From NCBI GenBank assembly GCA_023105745.1, contig JALGQZ010000007.1, forward strand, positions 2,339,592 to 2,403,591: 64,000 bases of DNA. Direction: 5' to 3'. Of this stretch, positions 51,169 through 62,273 are shown piece after piece. Every line of letters begins with the position of its first letter. Position 1 is the stretch's first letter. A model generated the notes under the pieces. The model was given only the letters and a program-made list of their open reading frames with translations, had not been told where the DNA came from and made no database searches. The position numbers and the translations under genes were made by a program. This DNA comes from Austropuccinia psidii (lineage: Eukaryota; Basidiomycota; Pucciniomycetes; Pucciniales; Sphaerophragmiaceae).

Positions 51169-51898
51169 TGTAATGGGGGCTCTTCTAAGTGAAGAGTAAC
51201 TGGCACTAAGTAAACTGGGACTCACTTACAGAGGGCTCATAATTGAATAAGAATGAATACACTTAACTCTCTTAGTAAATAATGGAATTGCTAATAAATA
51301 AAAGAAAGTAAGACACAGCCAGAAACAAAGCAGCAAGCAATAAGGGAGCCTGCCACAACCAAAGCCAAGTCCACTGTTTCAACCTGCCAGATCTAAAGAG
51401 AAGGGTTAATAAGGATATGGCCACCAAGCTTCTACTTATAGGCAAGGAATTGTGCAAATACTGAGTTAAGACTTCTAAGTAGGGTATACAAATAAAAGAA
51501 GAATAAAGTATTCATTAAATAATAAATCTAATATATTAATTAACTTAGTAAAACTCCCAAGAGGGGGAAGAGAGGCTGGTATATATGAGAATCCACTAGC
51601 CCCTGATTCAGAAGGTGAATTTCTTCTGAAGATTAATTGATTTGAGCAGTAGAGTCCCTTTAGGGATTTAAAGAGTCCGTACTGGAGTTTTTTGTGAATT
51701 TGGGTGATCATACAGTTCCAGGTCTGTGAATCCATCCCATACAAGTGGGGAAAGGCTTCATTAGTGAATACAACTGTGAGGCTTTCAAATAAAGATTTCA
51801 GAAACTGGATACTGATACCCAGAAAGCATTTGCTGACTTAGTGAGTTTGAGTGGGGTTAAGGTTGAATACCCTTTACCCCCTGACAATGGCTTTGACA
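51169..51898 (-). repeat. E4-type LTR, diverged (about 730 bp)
   Basis: It starts tgtaatgggggctcttctaa and ends ggctttgaca, following the E4 LTR throughout with many substitutions. The next bases (cctattgcaactggtgggct) match the E4 region inside its 3' LTR, so this is the 3' LTR of a relic minus-strand element. Confidence 0.82.
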
Positions 51899-52724
51899 GT
51901 ATAGCCCTATTGCAACTGGTGGGCTCCTGAACACCAAAAGAATCTACAAGTCTTGAGTGTAATCCACTTTTCCCAGAAATCCTTTATTAAAAATATTTAA
52001 ATTTAAATCTATTTTCCTCTTGATACTTCTCCTGAAAATCTTCTGTTTTCACTGCTATTCCATGCTATTTCTGTTAGAAAACCTTCCATAAAACAGTAGC
52101 TGTCTTCTTTTGGTCAATTTCTTTGTTTTAAGTATTTCTTTGTCTAAAAGGAAGAAAAAACAATTGGTTTATATCCCAATAGCACTTATAAATCTGTGAT
52201 CAGCAAACAAAATGTCATTTGCTTAAACCTGGAGAAGATTTCTCTTCCTGGTCATTTTGGGCCACTTTCCTAAGGGAATTCGAGTTTTGGGATGGTTTTT
52301 GCAGGTTTGATGACAAGGTTTATTATCCCTGAAGTACTTAATAAGAGGCTCCAAAGGGCTTTTGGTCCATTTTGCGTCATTTGGGTTCTTTGGATTTTTT
52401 TTGATTTCTCGCCTCCTTAGGGTCTATGGAAGATTTATGGATTTAGTGTCATTTCTGACCATCTTGAGTATTTATGTTCCATGAACCATATTTCATGGTC
52501 CTTGGGAGCTTTTGGAGGCGCCCTGTGCCCAATGTTCCTGGGGTACAAGAGACCAATATAGGGATTTTTCCCCATACAACTTCCTTCCCAAGGCCACTCT
52601 TGGTAGCCATTTTGAGGACCTTGAGAGGGGGATAGTTACTGTTATTCCCACAAATTTGAGGCCTTGTAGAGATTTCTTGACTATTTCTGAATTAATTAGC
52701 TCTTTTCCCCCTTGAATCCAGGAA
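51899..52724 (-). other. Relic of an E4-type 3' untranslated region
   Basis: Its start resembles 25301-25345 (actggtgggctcctgaacac). Further on only scattered similarity remains (tccatgaaccatatttcatgg and similar). It breaks off where the E7 LTR begins. No gene seen. Confidence 0.6.
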
Positions 52725-54640
52725 TTTTTCCTTTGAAGTATATTTTACATACCCAAATAGGCAAAAATTAAGAAAATAAATTTGAACAAGGCATAACCCA
52801 TAACTCATGCATATATCCAAAACCTATCATTTTTTACTTAAGAAAAATGAATAACTCTTTTAAATGTAAGTAAATCCATTGATTTAAGGCCAGATTTGGA
52901 TTGCACACCAAAATTCACCTTGGCTAGCTCCAAAGAGTTAATAAGCTTAGCCTAACTCTATGAGGTGGTAATATGGAAAATACTTCAAAAACACATCATC
53001 AAAAGCACATAAACAAATTGTGAAATTTTTTGTGTTTCTCAATACTTTCACACCAAACTAATCACAATTTGAGAAACCCCATGTTAAATTTACACTAAGA
53101 ATAGTGTTGTGAACCTTTGTGGAGCTTAATATTACTGTATCCTACCTACAGCCTTTATACACCCATAGTGGATATTAGTCTGGAAGCCTGAATTACTATT
53201 TTTGACATGAAATTAGCTAAGGGGCACAAAAGACATCAAAGAGAGCTGGTGAACCCAGCCTCTGAGCCTCTAAATCATAGATCAATGGCTGATAATGACC
53301 CAATTAGTATATTAAAACCTTTGGGCACCCAGTTACCAAGTTGAAGTCTCATTAAATCATAATAAAATAGAAAATGAGAGGCTATTCTGATTTGACAAGG
53401 AGGTAATGTGCAACTTTGACTCCTTTAACCATGTCAATTATTAACTATTTTCCATAGATAAATAATAAAAGAGTAATAAAAAGCCTCTTTAGACTAGTAT
53501 CTATGAAATTAACTCATGGCAACCAGCTATTATTGTGCTATTTTCCTATTTATGTAGAAATAAGGTAAAAATCCCAAAACTTCATTAAAAATACAATTCT
53601 CATCAAATCCTTCTGAAATTTTCAGGAAAAATGGTGTAAGGACTAATCTATATAATAACTCAAAATAATTATGACTTTATTACTTTTAAGTGAAAGGTTT
53701 ACTTACAGTCCATTTTTGATCATTCCATGTGAGACACTGAATATTCAAAAATTCACAGAAAATACAATTTGTGATGAAACTTCCAATAAAATTGATGACT
53801 TTGAAAAATCAATGTCTACTTTAAAATAGAAGAATATTGAAAGTTTTTACCTGTTTATTTATTAAACATTAATGGGTTGGTAGTCAAGTAAAATGACTTA
53901 ATTAAGTAATTATGATAATTGTATGTGAAAACAGGTGATGTAACAAATAATCAACAGAGGATTAATGGTTTATAGCTAATTTTATTTTCAGTTTTCTACG
54001 TGTAATGCCTCTTTGAGCTTTTGTTAACTTAAAAGATGCCTCTTCTTGCTATTTTTTCCAAAATCATCTGATTATTCAACCATATCATCAGTACCTACAA
54101 GTAAGTATTAGTTAATTCTGTTATTAAGTGTTTCAAATCTTTATTAATAAATAAGAAAGCCTTGAAATCATAAAAATAAACTACTCCAATATTTTTCAGC
54201 TACATATTGTTGTATTACTCCTATAACTCAATTTTTTTGATCCTTTAAAGCCACAAATAATTCATCATTTCACTCTACCAGTTGTTTTCAAGGCATTTTT
54301 GGAGTATTAGTGAGTGTTTTGTCTGACTTCTCTTTTTCTCTATTAAGAGATTTGTTTAAGAATTTTCTGTATAATTATTATTTCAAAAGATAATTATAAA
54401 TTAGAATAATTTCCTATTATCTTAATAGGAATCTTTATTATTAATACTTGAAATTGATTGTAATAGACAATTACTGCTTAATACTATAATTACTATTAGT
54501 GTATAAATAGCTAAAAAAAAATTCTCAATGAATTATTTATTTGTGGTTAGAATAAATTCTTCTATTTTATTTCAGTCAAACAGCAATAGTACTCCTGATT
54601 AATACTAATATTATCAAGATTTTCATAGACACACCTTACA
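52725..54640 (+). repeat. 5' LTR of E7 (about 1.92 kb)
   Basis: The left border is inferred by alignment to the reversed solo LTR ending at 62273 (TGTGAGCCTTGAGGGATATT there, decayed here). The right end caccttaca is followed by the primer site. No genes in it. Confidence 0.78.
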
Positions 54641-54658
54641 TTCGGGGGCCTGGCCATG
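54641..54658 (+). promoter_or_regulatory. E7 primer-binding site
   Basis: TTCGGGGGCCTGGCCATG after the LTR end, matching E5 and E6 sites. Confidence 0.65.
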
Positions 54659-55057
54659 TTTTTTAACCTTGAACCTCTAATTGATATATTTTCAATCTCT
54701 AAAATATATTAATTTGAGAATTTATTCTTTCATTTTGAAGCTAAATTATTTTTATTTTTGAAATTTTTTTATAAGTATTTTTCATTGAGGAGTTTGGATT
54801 AATTTTATATTGTTTTACACATGGATTTTTCACATACAGAAGCCTATAAAATTCTTCATTGATTTACTATGAATTAATTCTTGATTCAAAAACTTGAGTG
54901 TTATTCATTTTATTTGAAAAGAATAATTTTTTGAATATAGAAAATAATAAAGTTATAAAAAAATGGAAAAATATTTTAAAAAGTATAAATAATGATTTTT
55001 TTATCAATTTTTTTCTAGTGTCTTTAACAGAATATATTGGATCAGTTAATAACCTCA
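54659..55057 (+). other. E7 leader with relic intron 1 and short exon 2
   Basis: A decayed donor ATAA|GTATTT (54774/54775) and a good acceptor TTTTTTTCTAG|TGTCTT (55018/55019) would give A|TG TCT TTA ACA GAA. Exon 2 (55019-55057) ends CTCA|GTAAGA, again in codon phase 1 as in E5 and E6. Confidence 0.5.
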
Positions 55058-55226
55058 GTAAGAGATGTATCACATGTCCATAATCCTCAGAAGCAGAACC
55101 TCAAGCGGATATTTATGTGCAAATGTGCAACATGGGCATTTTATTTAAAGAACAATTATCCAAAAGGCACTAAAAGGTACATGTTATTTAACTTTATTCT
55201 TGAATTTCTCTTAAATTGATGTAAAA

Positions 55227-55626
55227 ATGCTGCATACCAGGGAAGAAACTATTCAGCCCAACCAGATGAATCTGGACAAGGAAGAGGCAAGACCAGGGCC
55301 AGAACTGGAAGGCATTCCCAAAGAGCAACATATTTGGAGGATTCCAGAGTTGCCTCTCATTTCCAGAAGTCTGTACCCACAACCTTTGACATAATCTCTG
55401 AGCGTAACCTGATTCAAGGTGATGTTGTAAGGGTTGAACCACTTCCAAGTGGAAGCAATAGAAATGTATCAGTGACAGTAAAACAACTGGTACAGAGAAG
55501 CCAAGGAAGAGGAATGGGAAATTTTTCCAAGCCTTTGGAAGGGGGCCATGAGCTCCTAATTATAAATCAAGAGCTTTCTGGGTCAGGAGAATACCATTAA
55601 ACTCTTGGGAGGATGGAGTCTATTTT
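55227..55626 (+). pseudogene. E7 gag N-terminus with overlapping +1 frame, broken
   Basis: ATG 55227 opens MLHTREETIQPNQMNLDKEE; the acceptor-like ATGCTGCATACCAG has the same 14-nt layout as E6. The gag frame meets a stop, shifts near 55390, and goes on as VKQLVQRSQGRGMGNF ... NQELSGSGEYH. The +1 frame of the second half reads NWYREAKEEEWEIF, LWKGAMSS, two stops, then KSFLGQENTIKLLGGWSLF. That aligns with the E6 overprinted core (LWKNCMNS ... RKFLGHPNTCKLLNGWNPL). Both frames moved together, so one indel explains both. Confidence 0.7.
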
Positions 55627-57688
55627 TGTAAGGTTTGACTATGAAACAATAAGTAAATATTAGAAATAATTCACTTAGTGTACTATTAATGTTCTTGTTA
55701 ATTTAATAAATAAAATAAAGAATAATTATAATGATAAAGAATTAGAATAATTATGGCAAAAAATTATGACATTATTAAATAAATATAATAATATAATATA
55801 ATAGTAATAAATATATTAATATATAAGAATAAATATATCTAAAGCTCTTTATTATTGTCACCAAAAAATAATAAAGGCATAGAAAGTTGTTTTTTAATAA
55901 TAAAAAACAATTCATAACAATAATATTACTAATATTAAAGTTATATATCCATATAAATACTATTTATATTAATAAAAGAATTATTGAAAGTAATAATAAA
56001 GAGAAATGATTTTAAAAGAGAAAATAACCTACTTTGAACACCTAATATAATATTTTTGAATGATTTTACGCCCAAAGAATATAAATAAAACTTATTTAAG
56101 TTGTATTCACAAAATAAAATAAAAAAAATTACAAATATTCTAAACTTTACTTGGAAGATAGGATTTATAGAGAAATATAGCAAAAACAATTAAACAAATA
56201 GAGTCATCATGTCAATATTAATGATCATAATAAATATTACCTTTGGTCTTTGATAATATAAATGATTTATATATAAGGAATAAAGATATCACTTTTTTTA
56301 TTTAGTGTTTTGTTTTTTTGATTCATCTGAGGGGGATATAGAGTAAAAAGGCCTATATTTATAGTAAATCTCTCCCTTCTAGAGTCCAGAAGGATTCTAG
56401 TAGACTTTTACTGATGTTATCCACTGGAAATGATCAGTATTTGAAGGTTTTGTGATGATTACCTCATAATAAAACCATTGTATCTCATTATTATGCCATT
56501 ATTTAGAGTTATCACCATAACTCTCAGTTTGATGACATCATAGGCTTGGAAGAAGCCTAAAATTCATGGATTTTCTTATTTTTAATCATGGTTAAATAGT
56601 ATTCACCAGTTTTATCCCCTATATAACTGTTAAACTTAAAATAAGATTACAGTGAGTGAGCATAAAGGATAGGTTTTAAGCTCAAACTTTGATCATAAAT
56701 ACCTTTTAGGTTATACACCCTACAGCCATTCAGAGAGTTAATTCTGATAGGTTGGAATGTTCTTATTAAAATTAAAAGAGAATTTAATCACCTCATCAAA
56801 ACTCTATTTTTGATTATTTTTCTTGTATCTCATCTTTTGTGTCAAAATTCAATATTATGAACTTCAAACCAAGATTTCACGGGGTTTTACCTTGAATATT
56901 ATAATAACAAAACATCATTATTCCCTTAAAATCTATTAAAACCTCCATATCCACCTTATTTTGAGCTTGGAACAATTTTACGACAAAGTGGTCAACAGCT
57001 GTAACAATTTTGTTCAATAAACCCTTACACATTATAACCTTCTTTATAGCTTGTCAAATAAAGTTCCTACCTGTGTTCTTAAAGTACCTACATTTCAGCT
57101 TTATTCTTGGTTTAACTCTCTATCATTTATATATCAAGAGATATTAGCTAAAAATCATGAATGTATTCACTGACCAAAAAGTGCATATATTCAGCTTAAT
57201 TCCTTAAGTATAAACTTGAGAGAAATCAAAGAAAATTGTTTTATGTGTGGTTTCTCATAGGAAATCCAATAGAGTAATTTACTTCACATTTCTCTTCATT
57301 GGCTTCTGAGATAAATAAGAATTGATGTCCTTTTGTGGCATTTTTAGCTTATTACTCATTAGTTATTGACTTTAAAGATATGCCATAAAAATGATATATG
57401 TGCTTTTTATCATTGTTAATCTGATGGTGTGATTTATTTCACATTTTTATTCATCAGATTCTAAGTTAATACAGCATTTATGCTTTTCAATGGTATTTTT
57501 ACTTATTTCAAGATAATTATTTTGAGGAATAATTATTGTAAAGTTTTTTGTGACCTTTTGGGATATGTGGTCATATCTCAAATTCTCACAATTTTCCTTC
57601 AAATACAAGGTCCAAAATTTGAAGAATTGTTTTAAGAACCAAATTATTTTATCCATAGATGAAAAGAAGAAGCTGTAAATTACCTCAT
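55627..57688 (-). repeat. Solo LTR (E7 type, reversed) in E7 gag
   Basis: The left end TGTAAGGTTTGACTATGAAA and right end near gtaaattacctcat match the ends of the E7-type LTR in reverse. Flanks atttt and attta may be a decayed 5-bp duplication. Very AT-rich; open frames inside are not considered genes. Confidence 0.65.
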
Positions 57689-59281
57689 ATTTAGAGAAGG
57701 AAGGACTAGCAGTGTCAACCAGCTCCAAAAGATATCCAGAACAGTATATATACAAACCCAAAGGACCTCAGAAGAAACAGAGAGTTCCCAATAGCAGTAA
57801 AAGAAAGGTAAAAGTCAAAGACCCTACTCACAAGGATACAGGATTCCAAAATTGGAACCTTCAGCCATGAACAGTGTGTTGAATATGGCCAGAGGCTTTA
57901 TAGAGTTTGCAGCAAAGGAACAGGAATAGATGAATAGGACCTTCCAATGAAAATGATGGATGAAATACAATATATTCAATCCATTTTTGATGCTAATTTT
58001 AATAATTCTGATTAAAAATAAAAGAAATTAACTTCAAATATAACTGAATAAAGAAATAGTAACAGCAAACTCACTGAATGGTGGAACGTGAAAAATGAAA
58101 GACTTGAGTCAATTTACAACACATGTGACAGAATTGAGAGTAAATGTGAGGTTCAAAATGATGAATTGGATACTTTTTCCATTAATGATATCAATGACCA
58201 CCTGAAAAACTTGAAATAACATGTTTTAGAAATAGTTGAAAACACTAATATTTTTGCCACACATCTTGTAAGAAGTGACAGTGAACAGAAGAAAATAAAA
58301 TATGAAATAAATGCAAATGTGGACCAAATTCATACAAATTATGAACCTAATTCACATATTCTCAGAAATTACACACCTTTAACTGAAGAAAAGCTCTAGT
58401 TGAAAGAAAGTTTTATCCCTTTTCTAGGAGAAAATTCAGTTGCTGCAATAGATATTCTCAAACTGGAAGAATGACCAACATTCTCTGGTTGAGAAGAATA
58501 TAGCCATATTGAATCCATTAGAGAAATTTTTATTCTTCAGGAATATTTTCATATACCTTATAAAATGATAGTGGAAAATTGCACTAATTGTTTACCAGAC
58601 CTGAAAATAAATGGTATTACAAGATGAGACAAGAACATGGAAAAAATTATGGCTTTGGTGGAAATATGAGAGAATCACAAGGTGGGCCAACAATTCCTGG
58701 AGATTGAAACTGGAAAATTATTTTGAAAGTGCCATTTTAACTCAAACAATGATAAACCACTTACTTGGTTCATCAAAAAAAGACAGATTATATACTTTAT
58801 ACCCAGATATGTCTGACTCAAGGATTAATATACAAATATTAAGAAAATGTACAGGAGACCTAGAACATGCTATCAAGTGCAGATGTGTAGAGCCTTGTTA
58901 AAAAGAGGAGTATATTGATGCTATGGAAGATATAATTACTCAAACAAGAATTGGTAAAAAATGCACTAAAAACTCTAGAGTCTAAAATTGTCCCAAACCC
59001 ATCTAGAGAGGATAGAAAACCTGAAAGACCTGTCTTTAGGGGCCAGTAATGTGGGAGTATGTCACATTTATCCAACACCTGTACCAAAAAAGATGAAAAT
59101 AAATGAATTTAAAGTCATTGAAAAGTTTCAGTGTGCTGAAGGGAAAGAAGAATCTGAAAAAGATTCTGAAGATCCTGAGGACACACCATCAGAAGACTAT
59201 CCTATTGAGAAAATCACAGCTTTTTTTGAATTTACTGAAGTTCATACTCGCTTTCCACAATAAAGTGAAGATTGCTATAAC
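57689..59281 (+). pseudogene. E7 gag remainder: overprint C-terminus, capsid, zinc-knuckle relic
   Basis: The gag frame resumes FREGRTSSVNQLQK. The overlapping +1 frame 57804-57929 is open: KGKSQRPYSQGYRIPK then AMNSVLNMARGFIEF, stop TAG just before the downstream gag region, as in E6. Capsid follows (WKKLWLWWKYERITRWANNS, YPDMSDSRINIQILRKC, IKCRCVEPC with stops between). The knuckle is decayed: near 59040-59090 the first Cys reads Gly and a TAA precedes CGSMSHLSNTC. An acidic linker ends TEVHTRFPQ. Confidence 0.75.
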
Positions 59282-60377
59282 ATGAACAACTTCCAAGAGG
59301 CCAGAATGTGTAAGACTCAACCTGCTAGAGAAAAATGTCACACTTCTGGATCATCTTGTATCATATCAATCCTCATAAATGATGTTGAAGAAAAATTCAA
59401 TTTAGGCACAGGAGCATTATGCACTTGTTTAGGAAGAGACTACCTTCCAGTAATACTTCCCTAATGGAAAAACCATCTATGACCAATAGAAGGTGTGAAA
59501 TTCAGTAGTTCCAGTAAAAATATGTTTCTTTTGACATATTAGAAGCTAACCTGAGATTTACACACCCTGCAGGAAGTATGAGAATGAAAGAAGAGATAGT
59601 AGTAATGGATAATTATACCTCTGAAAATATAAATCTTGGAAATGACTAATTAAATATTGATGGTGTTTACATTAATAACCATAAAGGCATATGCTTTACA
59701 ATTGAACAAAACAAAAGACCAACATTTTATTATTTTAATATTCCCAAACAAATATTGGTAGTATCTTGAAATAAATATATAAGTAAAGAGGATCTTGTGC
59801 AATCAAATTAGTGAGGCACAAATTAATCCAACATTATCATCCAAAATTAGGCAAGAGCTTCTTGATGTCTTATACACATACAATAATGACTTTGCTTCAG
59901 AAAATGAACCATGAGGCAGTATTAGAAGGCATGAAGTTGATATTACTTTCAATATTGAGAGAAAATACCCTCCAGTACTTAGAAGACCAGCTTACCCAGA
60001 AATCCCCAGAGCTAGAGAAACCTTGGAAAAAAATATCCAAGAGTTAATACAACTTGGTTTACTGAGGAAAGTAGGCCATAATGAAGAGGTTGAAGTTTAA
60101 ACTTCTTCCATTATTTCTTGGAATAATGATAAATCAAGGATGGTTGTAGATTGTAGATAATGAAATACCTACACAGTTCCAGATTGGTATCTGATTCCTA
60201 GAATCCTAGAAGCCTTGACCCAATTATGCAAATCCAAGTAAATAACTTCAATGGATGCATTGAAAGGATTTTATCAGAATGTCTTGAAACCTAAAGCCAA
60301 TAAATCCCTTCAAAGTATCACTAACTGTGGCACTCATTAGTATCTGATAATGCCCTACAGATTAAGAATGCTGCATC
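59282..60377 (+). pseudogene. E7 protease and RT N-terminal half
   Basis: The protease region reads FNLGTGALCTCLGRDYL, so the catalytic Asp of D-T-G is Gly. RT follows in pieces over shifting frames: [69 protein letters not shown] and a broken MPYRL...KNAAS. The solo LTR interrupts inside the last motif. Confidence 0.75.
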
Positions 60378-62273
60378 TGGAAGATTTGACTATGAAACTG
60401 ATGATAATATTACTATTAATCAACAGTACTATGTCTGTTCTTCTAAACTATAATAATAAAATATTATTATAGCCACAATCAAAAAATGAATGAATTATTT
60501 CTTTCACGTGTTAAACACTACTACTTATTTTAACAGTGAGCAGTAATTGTCTACAAGAATCAATTACAAGAAGAATTTAATAAAAAAACCTTCATTTTAT
60601 TGAAAGAATAAACTTATTTTAATATATAATTATTCTTTGCAAGAAGAATTATAGAGATAATTCTTGAAGAAAACTAATTTTAGAGAACAATTTCAAGAAT
60701 TAAAGATAAATGAGTTACTTATACTCCAAAGAACTTATTGAAAGATATAAGTAGACAAATGTGACGTAGAATTGTGGATTTAAGGGATCAAAATGATTTA
60801 TAGCAGGATGAAAACAATATATAGTTGGATTCTATAATTTCACGTCTTTCTGATTGATTCTGAAAGAATTAAAACACTTAAAAATAGCTTAACTAATCCT
60901 TACTTGTTGGTAACAATGATATAAATGGATAATAAGATGATTCTTGGAAAAAACAGCAAGAGGAGGCCTCTTTTAAGTCAACAACAGCTCACAGAGGCGT
61001 GTCATGGAGCAAACTGAAAAACCAGTGAGCAAGAAAAAAAGAGATCCTTCTGGATTGTGGATTGCATCATCTGTTGTCATGTAAGATTATCATAATTACT
61101 TAATTGATGCTTTTACATGACTACCAAGCCCAATATGGATAAGAATAAAAGGATTAACATCTGTAATTCTTCTTTTATTTAAACATAACCATTGATTTCT
61201 CAAATTTATCAATGTTATTGGCAATTTCATAACAGGTTGTAATTACTGTGAATTTTTGAAGATTCAGTGTTTCACATAGAATAGTCAAAAATGGACTCTA
61301 AGTAAAACTTTGAGTTTTACTATTAAAACTATAATTATTTTTGGTTGCACAATAGATAATACAGTTTTCCATTGGTATTGAAGGTTTCAGAGAGATTAAT
61401 TGAGAATTGTATTTTTAATGAATTTCTGAAGTTTTTACCTCATTTCTACATAGAATTGCAAACATCAGTGTTTAACTGGTTGCTATGAGGTAAATCAATG
61501 GAAAAAAGTCCAAAAAAGGTTTTAATTACTCTTTTAGGGTCTATCTATGGAAAGTGATTAAGAATTGACATGGTTACAGGAGTCTAAGTAGCTCTTTACC
61601 TCCTTGGCATGTCAAAATAGCAGGTTATTTGCTATTTTCTTATGATTTACTGTAGTTGTAACATGGTAACCAAGTTCCCAATGTGTTTTAGTTTACTAAT
61701 TGGGCCAAGATCAGCCATTGATCCAAGCTTTGGAGCTTTCCACGCATCTGAGGCCTCAGAAGCTGGGTACCCTGGCTCTCTTTGATGTCTTTTGTCCCCC
61801 TTGCCTATTTTTCACATCAAAATAGAAATCTAAGCTTAAAGTGATATATCCGTTATGGGTGTACCAAAGGTACATGTAATAATACCATGATATTAAGTGC
61901 CCAAAACATGCATAACACTATTATTAGTGTATATGTAACATGGGATTTCTCATATTCCCATTATTTTGGTGTGAAATTAAGAAAAACAAAAATTTTCATG
62001 GATCTTTTATGTGGTATTGATGATGTGGTATTGAAATATTTTCCATATTACCACCTCAAAGAGTTAATTTGAGCTTATTCACTCCATGAGGCTACCCTAG
62101 GTGAGCTTTTGTGTAGAATCCAAATCTGGCCTTAAATCCATGGATTTTCTTATGCAATACAAAATGATTCATTTTGGGTATATGCATGACTTATGAGTTA
62201 TACATAATTCAGAACTTATGTTTAAGATAATTGTGGCCTATCTGGGTATGTAAAATATCCCTCAAGGCTCACA
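60378..62273 (-). repeat. Solo LTR (E7 type, reversed) in E7 RT, with target duplication
   Basis: 1896 bp from TGGAAGATTTGACTATG to GGCTCACA. Flanks gcatc (60373-60377) and ccatc (62274-62278) are a 5-bp duplication with one change. Removing the LTR restores the RT reading KNAASNNPRMINT. The inverted partner is the E7 5' LTR at 52725. Confidence 0.8.

Noticed and set aside
54867..56189. Short frames in the E7 leader and solo LTR
   Set aside because: AT-rich sequence with Phe/Ile/Lys-biased translations and no homology to the element proteins, except the short exon noted at 55019.
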